DNA from: Pseudomonas abietaniphila
GTDB lineage: Bacteria > Pseudomonadota > Gammaproteobacteria > Pseudomonadales > Pseudomonadaceae
NCBI RefSeq assembly: GCF_039697315.1
Contig: NZ_CP155619.1
Location: 6,262,001 to 6,326,000 of the forward strand
Direction of reading: 5' to 3'
Length of the DNA stretch: 64,000 bases
Positions 18,210 through 27,259 of this stretch are shown here, one piece after another (the first letter of the stretch is position 1; every line of letters starts with the position of its first letter). The notes below the pieces were generated by a model. The model saw nothing but the letters and a program-made list of their open reading frames with translations, searched no databases and had not been told where the DNA came from. The position numbers were made by a program, and so were the translations under genes.

Positions 18210-19148
18210 TCATGTTGCGGTCAACTGCCAGGACGGGTTGGACAGTTTCCGGATAAGGAAATCAAACAGAACGTCTATCTTTGCCGGGCGGGTACGTGCC
18301 GAGGGCGTCACCAAGTACACGCCGCCCAGCTGCATTGACCAATCCGGTAGCACTCTTTGCAACCGACCGTCCCTCAAGTACTCGCTGGCGACGAATTCGG
18401 GCAGTTCAGCAATCGCAATACCTGAGAGTAACGCCGGGACGAGGGCATCCACATTGGTGACACGCAGAGAGCCCGTCGGCGTGACACTCACTTCGGTTCC
18501 CGCTTTGTCGTGCAACCGCCATACATCATTCTGGGCCCGATACGCGTAGCCAAGACAGTTTCGGCTCTCCAGATCCTGGGGGCGCTCAGGATGGCCGAAA
18601 CGTTCCAGATAGGCTGGAGACGCAACAAGGTATCGGGAAACCGGAGCGAGTCGTCGAGCGACCAATGAGGAGTCAGGCAGCACGGCAATTCTGATTGCGG
18701 CATCAAAACCATCGCCAATCAGGTCGACAGAGGCGTCAGCGAGATGCAGGTCGATTGAGACTTCAGGATAGGCTTGGAGAAATTCCGGGAGGATAGGGGC
18801 GACCCATTTGAGTCCGAATGTCATCGGGATCGCCAGGCGCACCAGACCTTTCGGTTGTGACGACAGCTCCCGCGCCATGCCTTCGGTCTCTTCTGCGTCC
18901 CGATACAGCTGGCTGGCGCTCTCCGCGATGCTGCGACCGAACTCAGTCAATGCCAGTTGACGTGAGGTACGGTTCAGCAGTCGAGCCCCCAATCTGTCTT
19001 CAAGTCGGCTGACGCCGCGGGATACCGTTGCGACGGAAACGCCCATCACCCGCGCTGCGGCTGCGAAGGAGCGCTCTTCTGCGACCTTCGCAAACATCGC
19101 CAAGCCTTCAAAATCGGGCATCTTCGACATCGACATTTCTGCAATCAT
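18210..19148 (-). CDS. LysR-family transcriptional regulator
   Basis: A LysR protein of about 312 residues with helix-turn-helix RSFAAAARVMGVSVATVSRGV and RLLNRTSRQLALTEFGR, then the effector domain (GLVRLAIPMTFGLKWVAPIL, DGFDAAIRIAVLPDSSLVAR). The start is ambiguous: several in-frame Met codons follow within 30 bases. It is divergent from the SDR gene at 19229 across about 80 bp, which is its likely target. Confidence 0.87.
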   Translation of the reverse strand: MIAEMSMSKMPDFEGLAMFAKVAEERSFAAAARVMGVSVATVSRGVSRLEDRLGARLLNRTSRQLALTEFGRSIAESASQLYRDAEETEGMARELSSQPKGLVRLAIPMTFGLKWVAPILPEFLQAYPEVSIDLHLADASVDLIGDGFDAAIRIAVLPDSSLVARRLAPVSRYLVASPAYLERFGHPERPQDLESRNCLGYAYRAQNDVWRLHDKAGTEVSVTPTGSLRVTNVDALVPALLSGIAIAELPEFVASEYLRDGRLQRVLPDWSMQLGGVYLVTPSARTRPAKIDVLFDFLIRKLSNPSWQLTAT

Positions 19149-19228
19149 GGTTTGCAATCAATTCTATTTCGAAGGTGGTGCCATGTCGATAATCTTCAGG
19201 CACGCGCTTCCTGCGCTCAATTGAGGAA

Positions 19229-19987
19229 ATGAAGATGTCACGTAAACTTGAAGGCAAAGTCGCCATTGTGACCGGTGGATCCACCGGGATTGGTTTGGCG
19301 ACGGCTATTCAGTTTGCCAAGGAAGGCGCCTATGTCTACATCACCGGCCGACGTCAGGCTGAGCTGGACAGGGCGGTGCTGGAAATTGGCAACGCGAAAG
19401 GCGTTCGTGTCGACTCGTCCAAGCTCTCGGAACTGGATGCGCTCTATGCCCAGGTCAAGGCTGAAAAAGGCCAGATCGACGTGCTGTTTGTCAATGCGGG
19501 CGGCGGATCGTTGCTGTCCCTGGAGAAGGTGACTGAGGAACACTTCGACGACACCTTCGGACGTAACGTCAAAGGTGTGCTGTTCACTGTTCAGAAGGCA
19601 TTGCCACTGCTCGCAAAAGGCGCCTCCGTGATTCTCACCGGTTCTACGGCCGCAAGCGGCGGTACTCCGGACTTTAGCGTGTACGCAGCTTCGAAAGCTG
19701 CGGTTCGGTCTTTTGCCCGTAACTGGATTCTAGATCTGAAAGGTCGCGATATTCGAATCAACACCCTTAGCCCCGGTCCGATCGAAACACCAGGTCTTGT
19801 AGAGTTGGCGGGGCCAGACAAGGCTCACCAGCAGGGCTTGCTTGATCACTTCGCGTCGCTGATCCCTCTGGGCCGAGTAGGGCGTCCGGAAGAAGTGGCC
19901 AAAGCCGCTGTGTTCCTGGCTTCCGACGACTCGAGCTTCATCAACGGCAGCGAAATGTTCGTCGACGGCGGTATTGCCCAGATCTGA
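19229..19987 (+). CDS. Classical short-chain dehydrogenase/reductase
   Basis: A 252-residue classical SDR: cofactor motif TGGSTGIG near residue 17, VNAGGG, the catalytic Ser of [11 protein letters not shown], Tyr-x-x-x-Lys in [13 protein letters not shown], and [10 protein letters not shown]. It ends in the usual [14 protein letters not shown] preference is likely from TGRR after strand two. Its substrate is unknown. It is divergent from a LysR gene and paralogous to the SDR at 57744-58496, which also sits opposite a LysR gene. Confidence 0.88.
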   Translation: MKMSRKLEGKVAIVTGGSTGIGLATAIQFAKEGAYVYITGRRQAELDRAVLEIGNAKGVRVDSSKLSELDALYAQVKAEKGQIDVLFVNAGGGSLLSLEKVTEEHFDDTFGRNVKGVLFTVQKALPLLAKGASVILTGSTAASGGTPDFSVYAASKAAVRSFARNWILDLKGRDIRINTLSPGPIETPGLVELAGPDKAHQQGLLDHFASLIPLGRVGRPEEVAKAAVFLASDDSSFINGSEMFVDGGIAQI

Positions 19988-20042
19988 TCGGCTGACGTTG
20001 GCCATCCGAGATCTGTCGGTCTCGTGGATATTTGTAATACAA

Positions 20043-20074
20043 CGCTTGATGAGGCGTTACCGCTTCATCAAGCG
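20043..20074. terminator. Bidirectional terminator-like hairpin
   Basis: Perfect 10-bp arms CGCTTGATGA and TCATCAAGCG enclose a 12-base loop between the convergent SDR and TehA-like genes. There is no long T-run, so termination efficiency is uncertain. Confidence 0.55.
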
Positions 20075-20111
20075 CCATTTACATGCCGTCATGGGTCGAT
20101 GAAGGCGCACA

Positions 20112-21191
20112 CTATCCGGCCAGGCGCTTCAAATTGCCCCGCGCAAGGTTTGTGAGGGTTTTCAAGGTCATGGCGAACAATAGCAATGTCACGCCTATCA
20201 GGAGCACGATTGCGACTGAGTCGGTGAATACGTTGGAAGTGTGTTGAGCGTATCTCAGCGCGCAGATCGCTGCTCCCGCTGAGGGAAAGCTTACCGCCGA
20301 CCAAGAAATGCGAAATGGGCAGCAGATCGCCAGATACCGTATTCGGCCGATCACCACGGACAGCATGAAAATGGTGAGCACATAAAGGGCGCTCGCGAAG
20401 CGATCGACAGTGCCAGTGATGTTGACGTACGCCGAAAATCCAAGGGCGAATGGTGCCACGAGAATCATCAGTGACGGTTGAAGTGAATCCGGCAGAGGCT
20501 CTTCGAACAACAGCCGTGACATGACCAACGTGAACAATGGGACTGCGAAGAACAGGCCCAGGCCAAGGGAGAAGGTCAGCAACTCTTCCTGTCCATGTAT
20601 CTGCAGGGTCGGGACCGACAGCGGTATGTCAATCAGGCCGACCATCGGGACAATCCAGGCCGGCGTTGCGTGCCCAGGCTGCTGACGGCTGCCGAGCCAT
20701 CGCGAGATGATGACCCACGCGAATACAATCATTCCGAGCGTGCCGGCCACCCAAATCCATCTGGCCAGCCGAAGGCTGTATTCGGCGATCGGCATCGGGA
20801 TTAATAACAAACTAATGAAGAAGGTGCCGAACAGATTTCCAGCGATAGGATGCTGAAATTCGGCTTTGACCGCGTCAAACCCCGTCGCCGCCTTGATCGC
20901 ATACCCCGTTCCCATAAGGATGAATATAACGATCGCAAGCCCTCCAATGAGCTGGCCTATCCATAGGGGCGTGCCATACAGGCCATGAGCGAGGTTCCAC
21001 GCTGACGCAAGACCGGTTATCCCCATGACTGATCCGAAAAGCGCAACAGGCAGATAGCTGAGGGTTCCCTCATGGGTGGATGCGAGCGGGGTGCCGTAAG
21101 CAACGATGGATTCATCGGAACGGAGTGGGCGGGGCGTATTGCTGCTCAATTTGGCGCACCCTCCATTGGGGTATTCACCATGGGTTCTCAA
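20112..21191 (-). CDS. SLAC1/TehA-family anion channel or exporter
   Basis: A 359-residue inner-membrane protein with about ten hydrophobic helices: LSYLPVALFGSVMGITGLASAW starts helix 1, and GTFFISLLLIPMPIAEYS and APFALGFSAYVNITG match the TehA/TDT family. Such proteins pass small anions (nitrate, chloride, tellurite resistance). The N-terminal 40 residues before the first helix are longer than usual, so the true start may be internal. Converges with the SDR gene. Confidence 0.82.
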   Translation of the reverse strand: MRTHGEYPNGGCAKLSSNTPRPLRSDESIVAYGTPLASTHEGTLSYLPVALFGSVMGITGLASAWNLAHGLYGTPLWIGQLIGGLAIVIFILMGTGYAIKAATGFDAVKAEFQHPIAGNLFGTFFISLLLIPMPIAEYSLRLARWIWVAGTLGMIVFAWVIISRWLGSRQQPGHATPAWIVPMVGLIDIPLSVPTLQIHGQEELLTFSLGLGLFFAVPLFTLVMSRLLFEEPLPDSLQPSLMILVAPFALGFSAYVNITGTVDRFASALYVLTIFMLSVVIGRIRYLAICCPFRISWSAVSFPSAGAAICALRYAQHTSNVFTDSVAIVLLIGVTLLLFAMTLKTLTNLARGNLKRLAG

Positions 21192-21248
21192 TACGGTACC
21201 GGGGCTGACGTGACGGCCCCGGTGATCTCAACCTTTACGCCCCGACTA

Positions 21249-21872
21249 TTATTGTGGAGGCGTTGTCTTGAAGCTCGGCAAATCTTGAATCGTTGCCCAC
21301 CAATCGTGGAACCCGTCCACTGCGAATACCGTTTCTGCGTCCGGTGTCATTGCCAGATAGGCGCACGCTGGAGCGAGGTATAAGTCGCCAATCGACAAGG
21401 ATTTTCCGGCAATGAAAGGGTCGCTGCCTTTAAGTTTCATCACTTCTGTCAGGACGAGTTTTGAGCCCTCAATGCTTTTTCGTAACGATTCGTCATTCTG
21501 GCCCCCGATGAAATCGGGGAACAGATAGTAACCGAACACCGAGGCCATGGAGCCATAGCCGTAGGAGTCATAGATCGCCTGTGCCATTTGGCTTCGAGCG
21601 CGATCGCGTGGGGTGTCCGGCGTGAGTGATGGGCCGGGCAAGACCGCATCGAGATAGCTCATGATTGCGCTGGTTTCAATCACCCTGAACCCGTCATGCT
21701 CGACAACAGGGACTTTCCCGAAGGCATGCCGTTTGAGGTGTTCGGGATGATGCGGTTCGCCTTTCATAACGTTGACCTGCAACTGGTCGAAATTCGCGCC
21801 TTTCTCCCTGAGCAGCATTTTCACGGTACGTACATAGGGACTGGCGTCAAAACCGTAAAGAGTGAGGCCCAT
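21249..21872 (-). CDS. Glutathione S-transferase
   Basis: A 207-residue GST: thioredoxin-like N-domain (LYGFDASPYVRTVKMLLREKG, FGKVPVVEHDGFRVIETSAI) and an all-helical C-domain (SLSIGDLYLAPACAYL). It belongs to a different class from the two YfcG-like copies in this window. It is on the same strand as the TehA-like gene, 57 bp upstream of it, and may be co-transcribed. Confidence 0.87.
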   Translation of the reverse strand: MGLTLYGFDASPYVRTVKMLLREKGANFDQLQVNVMKGEPHHPEHLKRHAFGKVPVVEHDGFRVIETSAIMSYLDAVLPGPSLTPDTPRDRARSQMAQAIYDSYGYGSMASVFGYYLFPDFIGGQNDESLRKSIEGSKLVLTEVMKLKGSDPFIAGKSLSIGDLYLAPACAYLAMTPDAETVFAVDGFHDWWATIQDLPSFKTTPPQ

Positions 21873-22512
21873 GACGATTGCTCCAATTGAGTAAGTTGAT
21901 TACCGGGTGCTGGCATCGAAATGCTGTCCTGCCAAGCTGGCCAGTTTATCGGGTGATGATGTAACGCTTACGATGGCCGCAACGCTTACCGCCACGACAG
22001 GTCGACACGTCAAGGAATTTCCTGATTGCGTGACCTTGGAAGGCAAGCCCATTTACTGTAGCGCAAGCCATTTTATAAACATCCCGACAGAGCAAAATAA
22101 AGTGTCATGTGCAATGAGCCAGAGGCGTTATTGCCGCGTCATAACCGGATGGCTTTAATGACGCAGCTTTTAAGCCTGTCGAGATTATTCCGTCGCGCAA
22201 AACAAACTAAGCTCATATTGAGTTATTCATCAGCTAACCCGATTGAAGTGCGCACGCCTGTTGGATCAATGAACGCGCAATGCCAGAGGCGTTCATCCGT
22301 ATCATGAGGTGAGTTTCCGTTGGTCTGAACCGATTCAATCTCTCTAACGCGCGATCATGCCATTGTTTCTGATGATCTAGAATTTTGGACGAGCGCTTTA
22401 GTGAGTCCTATGCTAACGACGCTTTAAGTGCTTACGTTTCTCGGTTTTGCCAGCATACGCAGCGCAGGTAAACCCGACTTGGTACCCACCGTATCACCCA
22501 GAGGGTTACGCC
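21873..22512. other. Gene-free stretch upstream of GST copy 2
   Basis: About 640 bp without a convincing gene. Short frames here lack family resemblance or a ribosome-binding site. It must contain the promoters of the divergent GST genes; otherwise nothing recognisable. Confidence 0.4.
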
Positions 22513-23193
22513 GTGACCACGCCTTCCAGTGCTCTCGATTATTTCTATTGGCCCACGCCTAATGGTCAGAAGGTTGCGATCTTCCTTGAAGAGTCGGGAT
22601 TACCGTTTACCGCTCATCCAGTCAATATCAGCAAAGGGGAGCAGTTCGCCGCTGAATTCACGCGCATTTCGCCCAATCAGCGCATTCCGGCGTTAGTGGA
22701 CTCTGAGGCTGGTGTGTCGATCTTTGAATCGGGCGCTATCCTTTTGTACCTTGCCCAGCGAAGCGGCCAATTCTTGCCGACCGACGTCCACGGTTCGACG
22801 GAGGTCCTTCAGTGGCTGTTCTGGCAGGCAGCAAACCTGGGCCCCATCCTTGGGCAGACGGTCTATTTTCTGAACTATGCGCCCGAGCACTTGCCTGCAC
22901 CTGTCGCTCGGTTCCGCAAGGAAACGGTGCGGCTTTATACCGTGCTGGAGCACCAGTTGGCTGAGCGTGACTTTGTAGCGGGGACGTATTCGATTGCCGA
23001 CATGGCGATTTATCCGTGGGTCCTTCAGTACGACAAGCAGGGGATGACCCTGGATGATTTCCCCAACGTGGCTGCATGGTTGATGAAAATAGGGGAGCGT
23101 TCCGCTGTGATTCGTGCCTACGAGAAAGGCGAGCAAATACGCCCATCCGGGCAGACAGACGCTGACAGAACCAACCTTTACAAACTTGAATGA
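22513..23193 (+). CDS. Glutathione S-transferase (YfcG/YghU-like), copy 2
   Basis: A 226-residue paralogue of the GST at 10059-10745, sharing long identical blocks (NGQKVAIFLEES, ISPNQRIPALVDSEAGVS, LQWLFWQAANLGPIL, YSIADMAIYPWV). The GTG at 22513 is the likely start: CAGAGG lies at the same distance as for copy 1. The frame upstream of it (22447-22512) is probably leader. Same predicted role in disulfide or peroxide chemistry with glutathione. Confidence 0.86.
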   Translation: MTTPSSALDYFYWPTPNGQKVAIFLEESGLPFTAHPVNISKGEQFAAEFTRISPNQRIPALVDSEAGVSIFESGAILLYLAQRSGQFLPTDVHGSTEVLQWLFWQAANLGPILGQTVYFLNYAPEHLPAPVARFRKETVRLYTVLEHQLAERDFVAGTYSIADMAIYPWVLQYDKQGMTLDDFPNVAAWLMKIGERSAVIRAYEKGEQIRPSGQTDADRTNLYKLE

Positions 23194-23312
23194 GGCACGT
23201 TGGTCGATAGGAAGAAATGCCCATACATGACAGCGATGCAGTATGGGCAGTTTTTCGTGATGTACATGTCTGGTCTAGGCCTTATGCTCGATGCACATGC
23301 AGCGCGCACTCG

Positions 23313-23975
23313 TCAGGCTGCAGCTTTACCGGGGCGCGCCTGCACCGCGCAGGTTGCGGGGTGCTCAACCAACGACTTGAAGCTGCGGCCGTCTGCATCC
23401 AGGGCATCGATCGATCCCGTCTCGATGTCGTACACCCAGCCATGCAGATTCACGGCGCCTTTTTCCTGAGCCAGGCGGACGCTTGGGTGAGTTTGAATAT
23501 TCGCAAGCTGTGCGATGACATTCTCCCGCACCATCGAACTTACCTTCGCCGCTTCACTGATGTGCGACCTGGATTCGTTAATGACCTTGGCAGACTCAGC
23601 ATGCTCCAACCAGCCAGCGACCGCCGGTAAATGGTCCATGCACTTGCACTTTGCAACCGCCGTCATCGCACCACAATCAGAGTGTCCACAGATGACGATA
23701 TCGGTCACGCCCAGCACTGCGACTGCATATTCGACGGTGGCGGACACACCACCCGGGTGAGGGCTGTAGGAGGGCACGATGTTGCCCGCATTACGGATCA
23801 CGAAAAGTTCGCCGGGTTCCTGCTGTGTCAGGAGTTCGGGTACAACCCGGCTATCAGAACACGTAATGAACAGAGTCCCTGGGTGCTGGGTGGTAGCCAG
23901 ATGTTTGAACAGGTCTGTGCGTTGTGGAAATGCTTCTTTCTGAAACTTCAAAAAACCGTCAATAAGTGCTTTCAT
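23313..23975 (-). CDS. cynT: Beta-class carbonic anhydrase, cyn-linked
   Basis: A 220-residue beta-carbonic anhydrase with zinc ligands Cys39, Asp41/Arg43 pair (CSDSRV), His98 and Cys101 (GHSDCGAM). In cyn operons it supplies bicarbonate consumed by cyanase and recaptures CO2. It is the last of three co-directional genes, cynS, DUF2790 gene, cynT. The gene name is supported by this context as well as by sequence. Confidence 0.88.
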   Translation of the reverse strand: MKALIDGFLKFQKEAFPQRTDLFKHLATTQHPGTLFITCSDSRVVPELLTQQEPGELFVIRNAGNIVPSYSPHPGGVSATVEYAVAVLGVTDIVICGHSDCGAMTAVAKCKCMDHLPAVAGWLEHAESAKVINESRSHISEAAKVSSMVRENVIAQLANIQTHPSVRLAQEKGAVNLHGWVYDIETGSIDALDADGRSFKSLVEHPATCAVQARPGKAAA

Positions 23976-24012
23976 TTTTTAACGCCTGCGAATGGGACAA
24001 TGAATTGAGAGA

Positions 24013-24261
24013 TTAATTAGTGCAGCCTTCGCCCATCACGTCGTATTCCAGGACGTGAATACCGCCTTGCGAGTCTTTGTAAGTCATCTGTACAGGCGTT
24101 GGAGCGCAAACGCTGGCGGCAGGCGTTACGTTTACGACATGAGCGATATCCAGATGCATACCGTAAGTGTAGTGGACGACGTCCGGAGTGGCGGGCGCTT
24201 CTTGGGCGAACGCGGCTGCTGAAGAAGTAAGGGACAACGCCAAAAGCAGAAATTTTTTCAT
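24013..24261 (-). CDS. Small secreted DUF2790 protein
   Basis: An 82-residue protein with a clear signal peptide (KKFLLLALSLTSSAAAFA) and the DUF2790 core VHYTYGMHLDIAHVV. Two Cys residues (SVCAP, GEGCTN) could form a disulfide in the periplasm. ATG 24261 has GGAGG eight bases before it. DUF2790 proteins are common in Pseudomonas and lack a known function. Its place between cynS and cynT is notable. A degraded relative lies near cynR at 12727-12902. Confidence 0.8.
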   Translation of the reverse strand: MKKFLLLALSLTSSAAAFAQEAPATPDVVHYTYGMHLDIAHVVNVTPAASVCAPTPVQMTYKDSQGGIHVLEYDVMGEGCTN

Positions 24262-24319
24262 GGGGATTCCTCCATTCAAATTTGGTGTTTGGTCAGCAAT
24301 GAATTAAGTGTGAAAAGCA

Positions 24320-24339
24320 GGCCTGCGTTGGCGCAGGCC
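24320..24339 (-). terminator. Hairpin between cynS and the DUF2790 gene
   Basis: Perfect 8-bp arms GGCCTGCG and CGCAGGCC with a 4-base loop, followed on the minus strand by TGCTTTTC. It may partly terminate cynS transcripts or stabilise their 3' end, lowering expression of the downstream genes. Confidence 0.6.
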
Positions 24340-24362
24340 GAATTAACTTTCCGGATGCATCC

Positions 24363-24830
24363 TTAGAAAGGACGCAGTGGCAGGAACTTGCCGTCTAGTG
24401 TAATAACTGCACGGTGGCCACCTTCTGGATCTTCAACTTTCTTCATGTCCAGTTTGAAGTTAATCGCGCTGATGATCCCGTCGCCGAATTGCTCGTGTAC
24501 CAGCGCTTTCAGGGTGGTGCCGTAGATCTGAATCATCTCGTAGAAGCGGTAGATGGTCGGATCAGTGGGCACACCGGACAAGCTGCCGCGCAGCGGGATG
24601 ATTTGAAGGCGGGCCACCGAATCAGCGTCCAGTTCAAGTTTGTCGCCAATCACTTTTGCTGCGCTGGCGGGCAGAGGATGCTGGCCGAGCAGGGCTGCGG
24701 TGACGTAGGCGAGGCCCAGGCCGGTGCCGTCAGTTAGATCCTGCCATGACAGGTTTTTACGAGCCTTGGCATCCAGAACTTTGGTGGTCAATTCAAGGCT
24801 AGTATCGTTGTAGGCGTGAGACTGTTGCAT
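24363..24830 (-). CDS. cynS: Cyanase (cyanate hydratase)
   Basis: A 155-residue cyanase that turns cyanate and bicarbonate into ammonia and CO2 in the cytoplasm. The catalytic triad aligns as Arg95 and Glu98 in [11 protein letters not shown] and Ser121 in [12 protein letters not shown]. The N-terminal helical domain ([22 protein letters not shown]) is typical. ATG 24830, with AGAGG nine bases upstream, gives the family's usual length; the frame extends further upstream without support. First gene of the cynS-DUF2790-cynT set. Confidence 0.93.
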   Translation of the reverse strand: MQQSHAYNDTSLELTTKVLDAKARKNLSWQDLTDGTGLGLAYVTAALLGQHPLPASAAKVIGDKLELDADSVARLQIIPLRGSLSGVPTDPTIYRFYEMIQIYGTTLKALVHEQFGDGIISAINFKLDMKKVEDPEGGHRAVITLDGKFLPLRPF

Positions 24831-24921
24831 GGTGTTACCTCTATCAGTTTGGTTGGTTCGGTCGGTGTTGCTTCGTGTGAGGCAATCATCTTCCGATCCG
24901 TTGATAGCGTCCAAGACCGAT

Positions 24922-24937
24922 ATGCAATGCACTGCAT
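24922..24937. promoter_or_regulatory. Dyad in the cynS/cupin divergent promoter
   Basis: ATGCA-ATGCAC-TGCAT, 5-bp arms with a 6-base centre, lies between the divergent cynS and cupin genes. It could be an operator for CynR or another regulator. No binding data; assigned by symmetry and position. Confidence 0.4.
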
Positions 24938-24969
24938 AAGTACTACCAATAGATGCCAAGGGAGCGTTT

Positions 24970-25539
24970 ATGGACGCGCGCAATCCAGACTGTCTGATGT
25001 TGATACCCAATGGTTACCCGGTGTGGATTGACGTTCCGCAGGCGAGCGTTGGCGGCACGGCTACAGCGATGCGTTTCGTCTTGCCCGTGCGCGCTCATAA
25101 CCTCCCACTTTTGCATCGCAAGGAAACCAAGCTGGTAGTCGCACTCAGTGGCGAGCTGGAAATACGTACCGGGGACGGGCAAATAGCGTTCCTTGGACAC
25201 GGCGATGCATTAAGGCTGGAGGCGGGGACAGCTCATCGAATCCACCAATATGGTGAGGCATCCAGCACGGTAGGGGTGGTGCTTTGGCCGGGGGGTGTCG
25301 AGCAAGCGTTTCGAGAAATCGCTGACGCAGCGCGGCAAGTGCCTTTCCTGCGCAGCGATATGGTTGAGATTCTCGATCGCTATGACGTGGTTTGGACCGT
25401 ATCCTTCAAGCCGCCACAGGCCGAGAGTGAAAGGCTTTTTGGAACGGCCTTTCCAGGGTGGCTTCGCGAGTTACCGAGGGAAGCGGCGGCGCTGCTGCAA
25501 TCGAGATGGGGAGAGGCATACGCCCTTGGTAGTGCATGA
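24970..25539 (+). CDS. Cupin-domain protein
   Basis: A 189-residue protein with one cupin barrel: [21 protein letters not shown] and [20 protein letters not shown] give the two His-containing motifs. The C-terminal 60 residues form a helical tail. Metal-dependent sensing or small-molecule chemistry is possible. It is divergent from cynS, so it may be part of the cyanate response. The start at ATG 24970 has GGGAG upstream. Confidence 0.75.
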   Translation: MDARNPDCLMLIPNGYPVWIDVPQASVGGTATAMRFVLPVRAHNLPLLHRKETKLVVALSGELEIRTGDGQIAFLGHGDALRLEAGTAHRIHQYGEASSTVGVVLWPGGVEQAFREIADAARQVPFLRSDMVEILDRYDVVWTVSFKPPQAESERLFGTAFPGWLRELPREAAALLQSRWGEAYALGSA

Positions 25540-25633
25540 AGAGGAAGAAGTCCCTTTGCGCGCAAAGCAGGGTTCAGTCACATGATCCACGCATTCAACG
25601 GCTGCGGCCCAGCCAAGGCGCTGATCTCACAAC

Positions 25634-25677
25634 GTGAAATATCCGGGTCTAGCAATTATCGGATATTGCATTTGTTG
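25634..25677. repeat. Putative recombination (att-like) site B
   Basis: GTGAAATATCC, 16 bases, GGATATTGCAT, then TTGTTG. Compared with site A at 7177-7220 it has the same arm spacing, 16 of 17 bases in the right arm and about 33 of 44 overall, in the same orientation. It is a direct repeat bounding 18.5 kb. It may be an integrase core site or the scar of an integration. Confidence 0.45.
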
Positions 25678-26361
25678 GAACGCACACCTCATTTGCCAGG
25701 CTTGCGTATTTCTGAGGCTAACCAGGCGTTCAAGGCCGGCTGCAGTATTGCCTTTCTAAGGGTAGATCACGCGCTTTTGAGGGTTTCCAGTCCTCCCAAA
25801 CCCCTTGAAAGGCCTGTTGATATAGCCTGAAGCCCTTATATAACGTGGCTTCCAGGGCTTTTGGCGGGTTTATGCGAACACTGATACGCCGTGATCCGTC
25901 ATTCCAGTCGGGGAAATCCGGCGGCATGGGCGCTTGAATTTGATGGCGTTAGCTCGCAGAACCTCAGCGGCATGTCCCGCACGATTTCGTCGCTGCGAAC
26001 AGGCATGCCTGTAAATCAAGTCTGACCCAGACGCCGTGGACGTCACGCAGCGCGTTGGTGATTGAGCTGATTGGGTTTGCAGTGGTCGATGGGTCTGAGG
26101 GTGGGTATTCAGCGTTTCGTATTGCTGCGGATGAGATGGTGCTGATTGGTGTTGTGCACGATAGCGTGAATTATCCGACAGTGAGCGCAGGAAGCGGACG
26201 GGGATCACGGGATCGAGGCATGGATAGATCAATGATTGATGATGAGGCTGATAATAGTCCTCGGAACTAAAACGCGGGACGGCCGAACGTGGAAGAAAAA
26301 TGTCGGTTTTTCATAGAGATATATCAATAATCTGCAAATGATTTTTAGTCGACGTTCAATG

Positions 26362-26388
26362 AATTACTTCCTTGAACTGGAAGTAATT
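26362..26388. repeat. Perfect 10-bp inverted repeat (hairpin)
   Basis: AATTACTTCC, 7-base loop, GGAAGTAATT. It is not next to a gene. It may be a terminator, an operator or part of a transposon end. Confidence 0.45.
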
Positions 26389-27259
26389 TGTTGGACGGGG
26401 AGGAGAAGGAACTAATTTTTGGTCCTTAGACGCCGGTATCGTTAGGAAAAGGTTTCGCCGACCGAGCCCGCAATCTACCGGTCCCATTAGAAATCAGACG
26501 GTATTGATGGCAGGGGCAGCACTCGAGAAATTTGCTTGGCCCCGCGATTTCTCAGCAAATGGGCGTTCTCCCGCGAGCTCCCACAACTCAGTATTCATTC
26601 GGAACGTTGGATCTGCTAGGTGACTGCTTTTGGCTGTGCCGTCACTCAGCGGAGCGCCTCAAACGATTACTCGATTGAGCGTTTACACGTCGCTGCATAA
26701 GGGTATGTTGAAGAAACTCACCAGAGCGAGAGAATTGGCGCCATGGATAAAGGACATGAGCTACTTCAAGGGAATGCTTCGTCTCAGATTTCAGACGCCA
26801 GATTGGTCTGCCGTGGCTGGTCGGCAGGACAGAGTTTGATGGATGCGGAGTAGGCGTTTCTACACAGAGAGGACTGCCAACACTGTCATCCGGAATCCGA
26901 GTTCCGTGAAAAGCGCTCCACGAAATGCTGGACAGCATTAGAGGGTAGGGCTTCTCCTCGCACTTGGCCTCTCAAGAGCAGCGGCTGCTTCTGTTGCGAG
27001 CACTACATCGAGACTCCGATAAAAAAGGTTGATATGTCGCGACCAAGGAATTTGCAACGCGACCTGGTTGCAGAAATTTCACTGTAATAACCAGAGCGCC
27101 ACGTTGCTAACTGCGACTGTCCTCATACCGATTCGCTGCGCGACAGCAGACAGCATAAAATTGCGGTATCTCACCCATCCAAACTATAATTTTGCGTGAC
27201 GTGAAGAAGAGGGGAGTAAATTTTTAGGATAGGACATCGTCAGTTTCTGGCCACGCTCT

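Larger units (their letters stand above)
25540..27259. other. 1.7-kb gene-poor stretch at the left side of the mobile region
   Basis: No complete gene is recognisable. It holds the repeated att-like site B (25634-25677), a segment resembling 2799-2862 (at 26120-26200), and a strong 10-bp hairpin (26362-26388). It becomes A/T-rich after 26270. Short frames such as 26630-26839 lack any family resemblance. Terminal repeats of the Tn7-like element might lie here but I could not identify them. Confidence 0.45.

Noticed and set aside
26630..26938. Opposing short ORFs in the gene-poor stretch
   Set aside because: No family resemblance on either strand and no ribosome-binding site.
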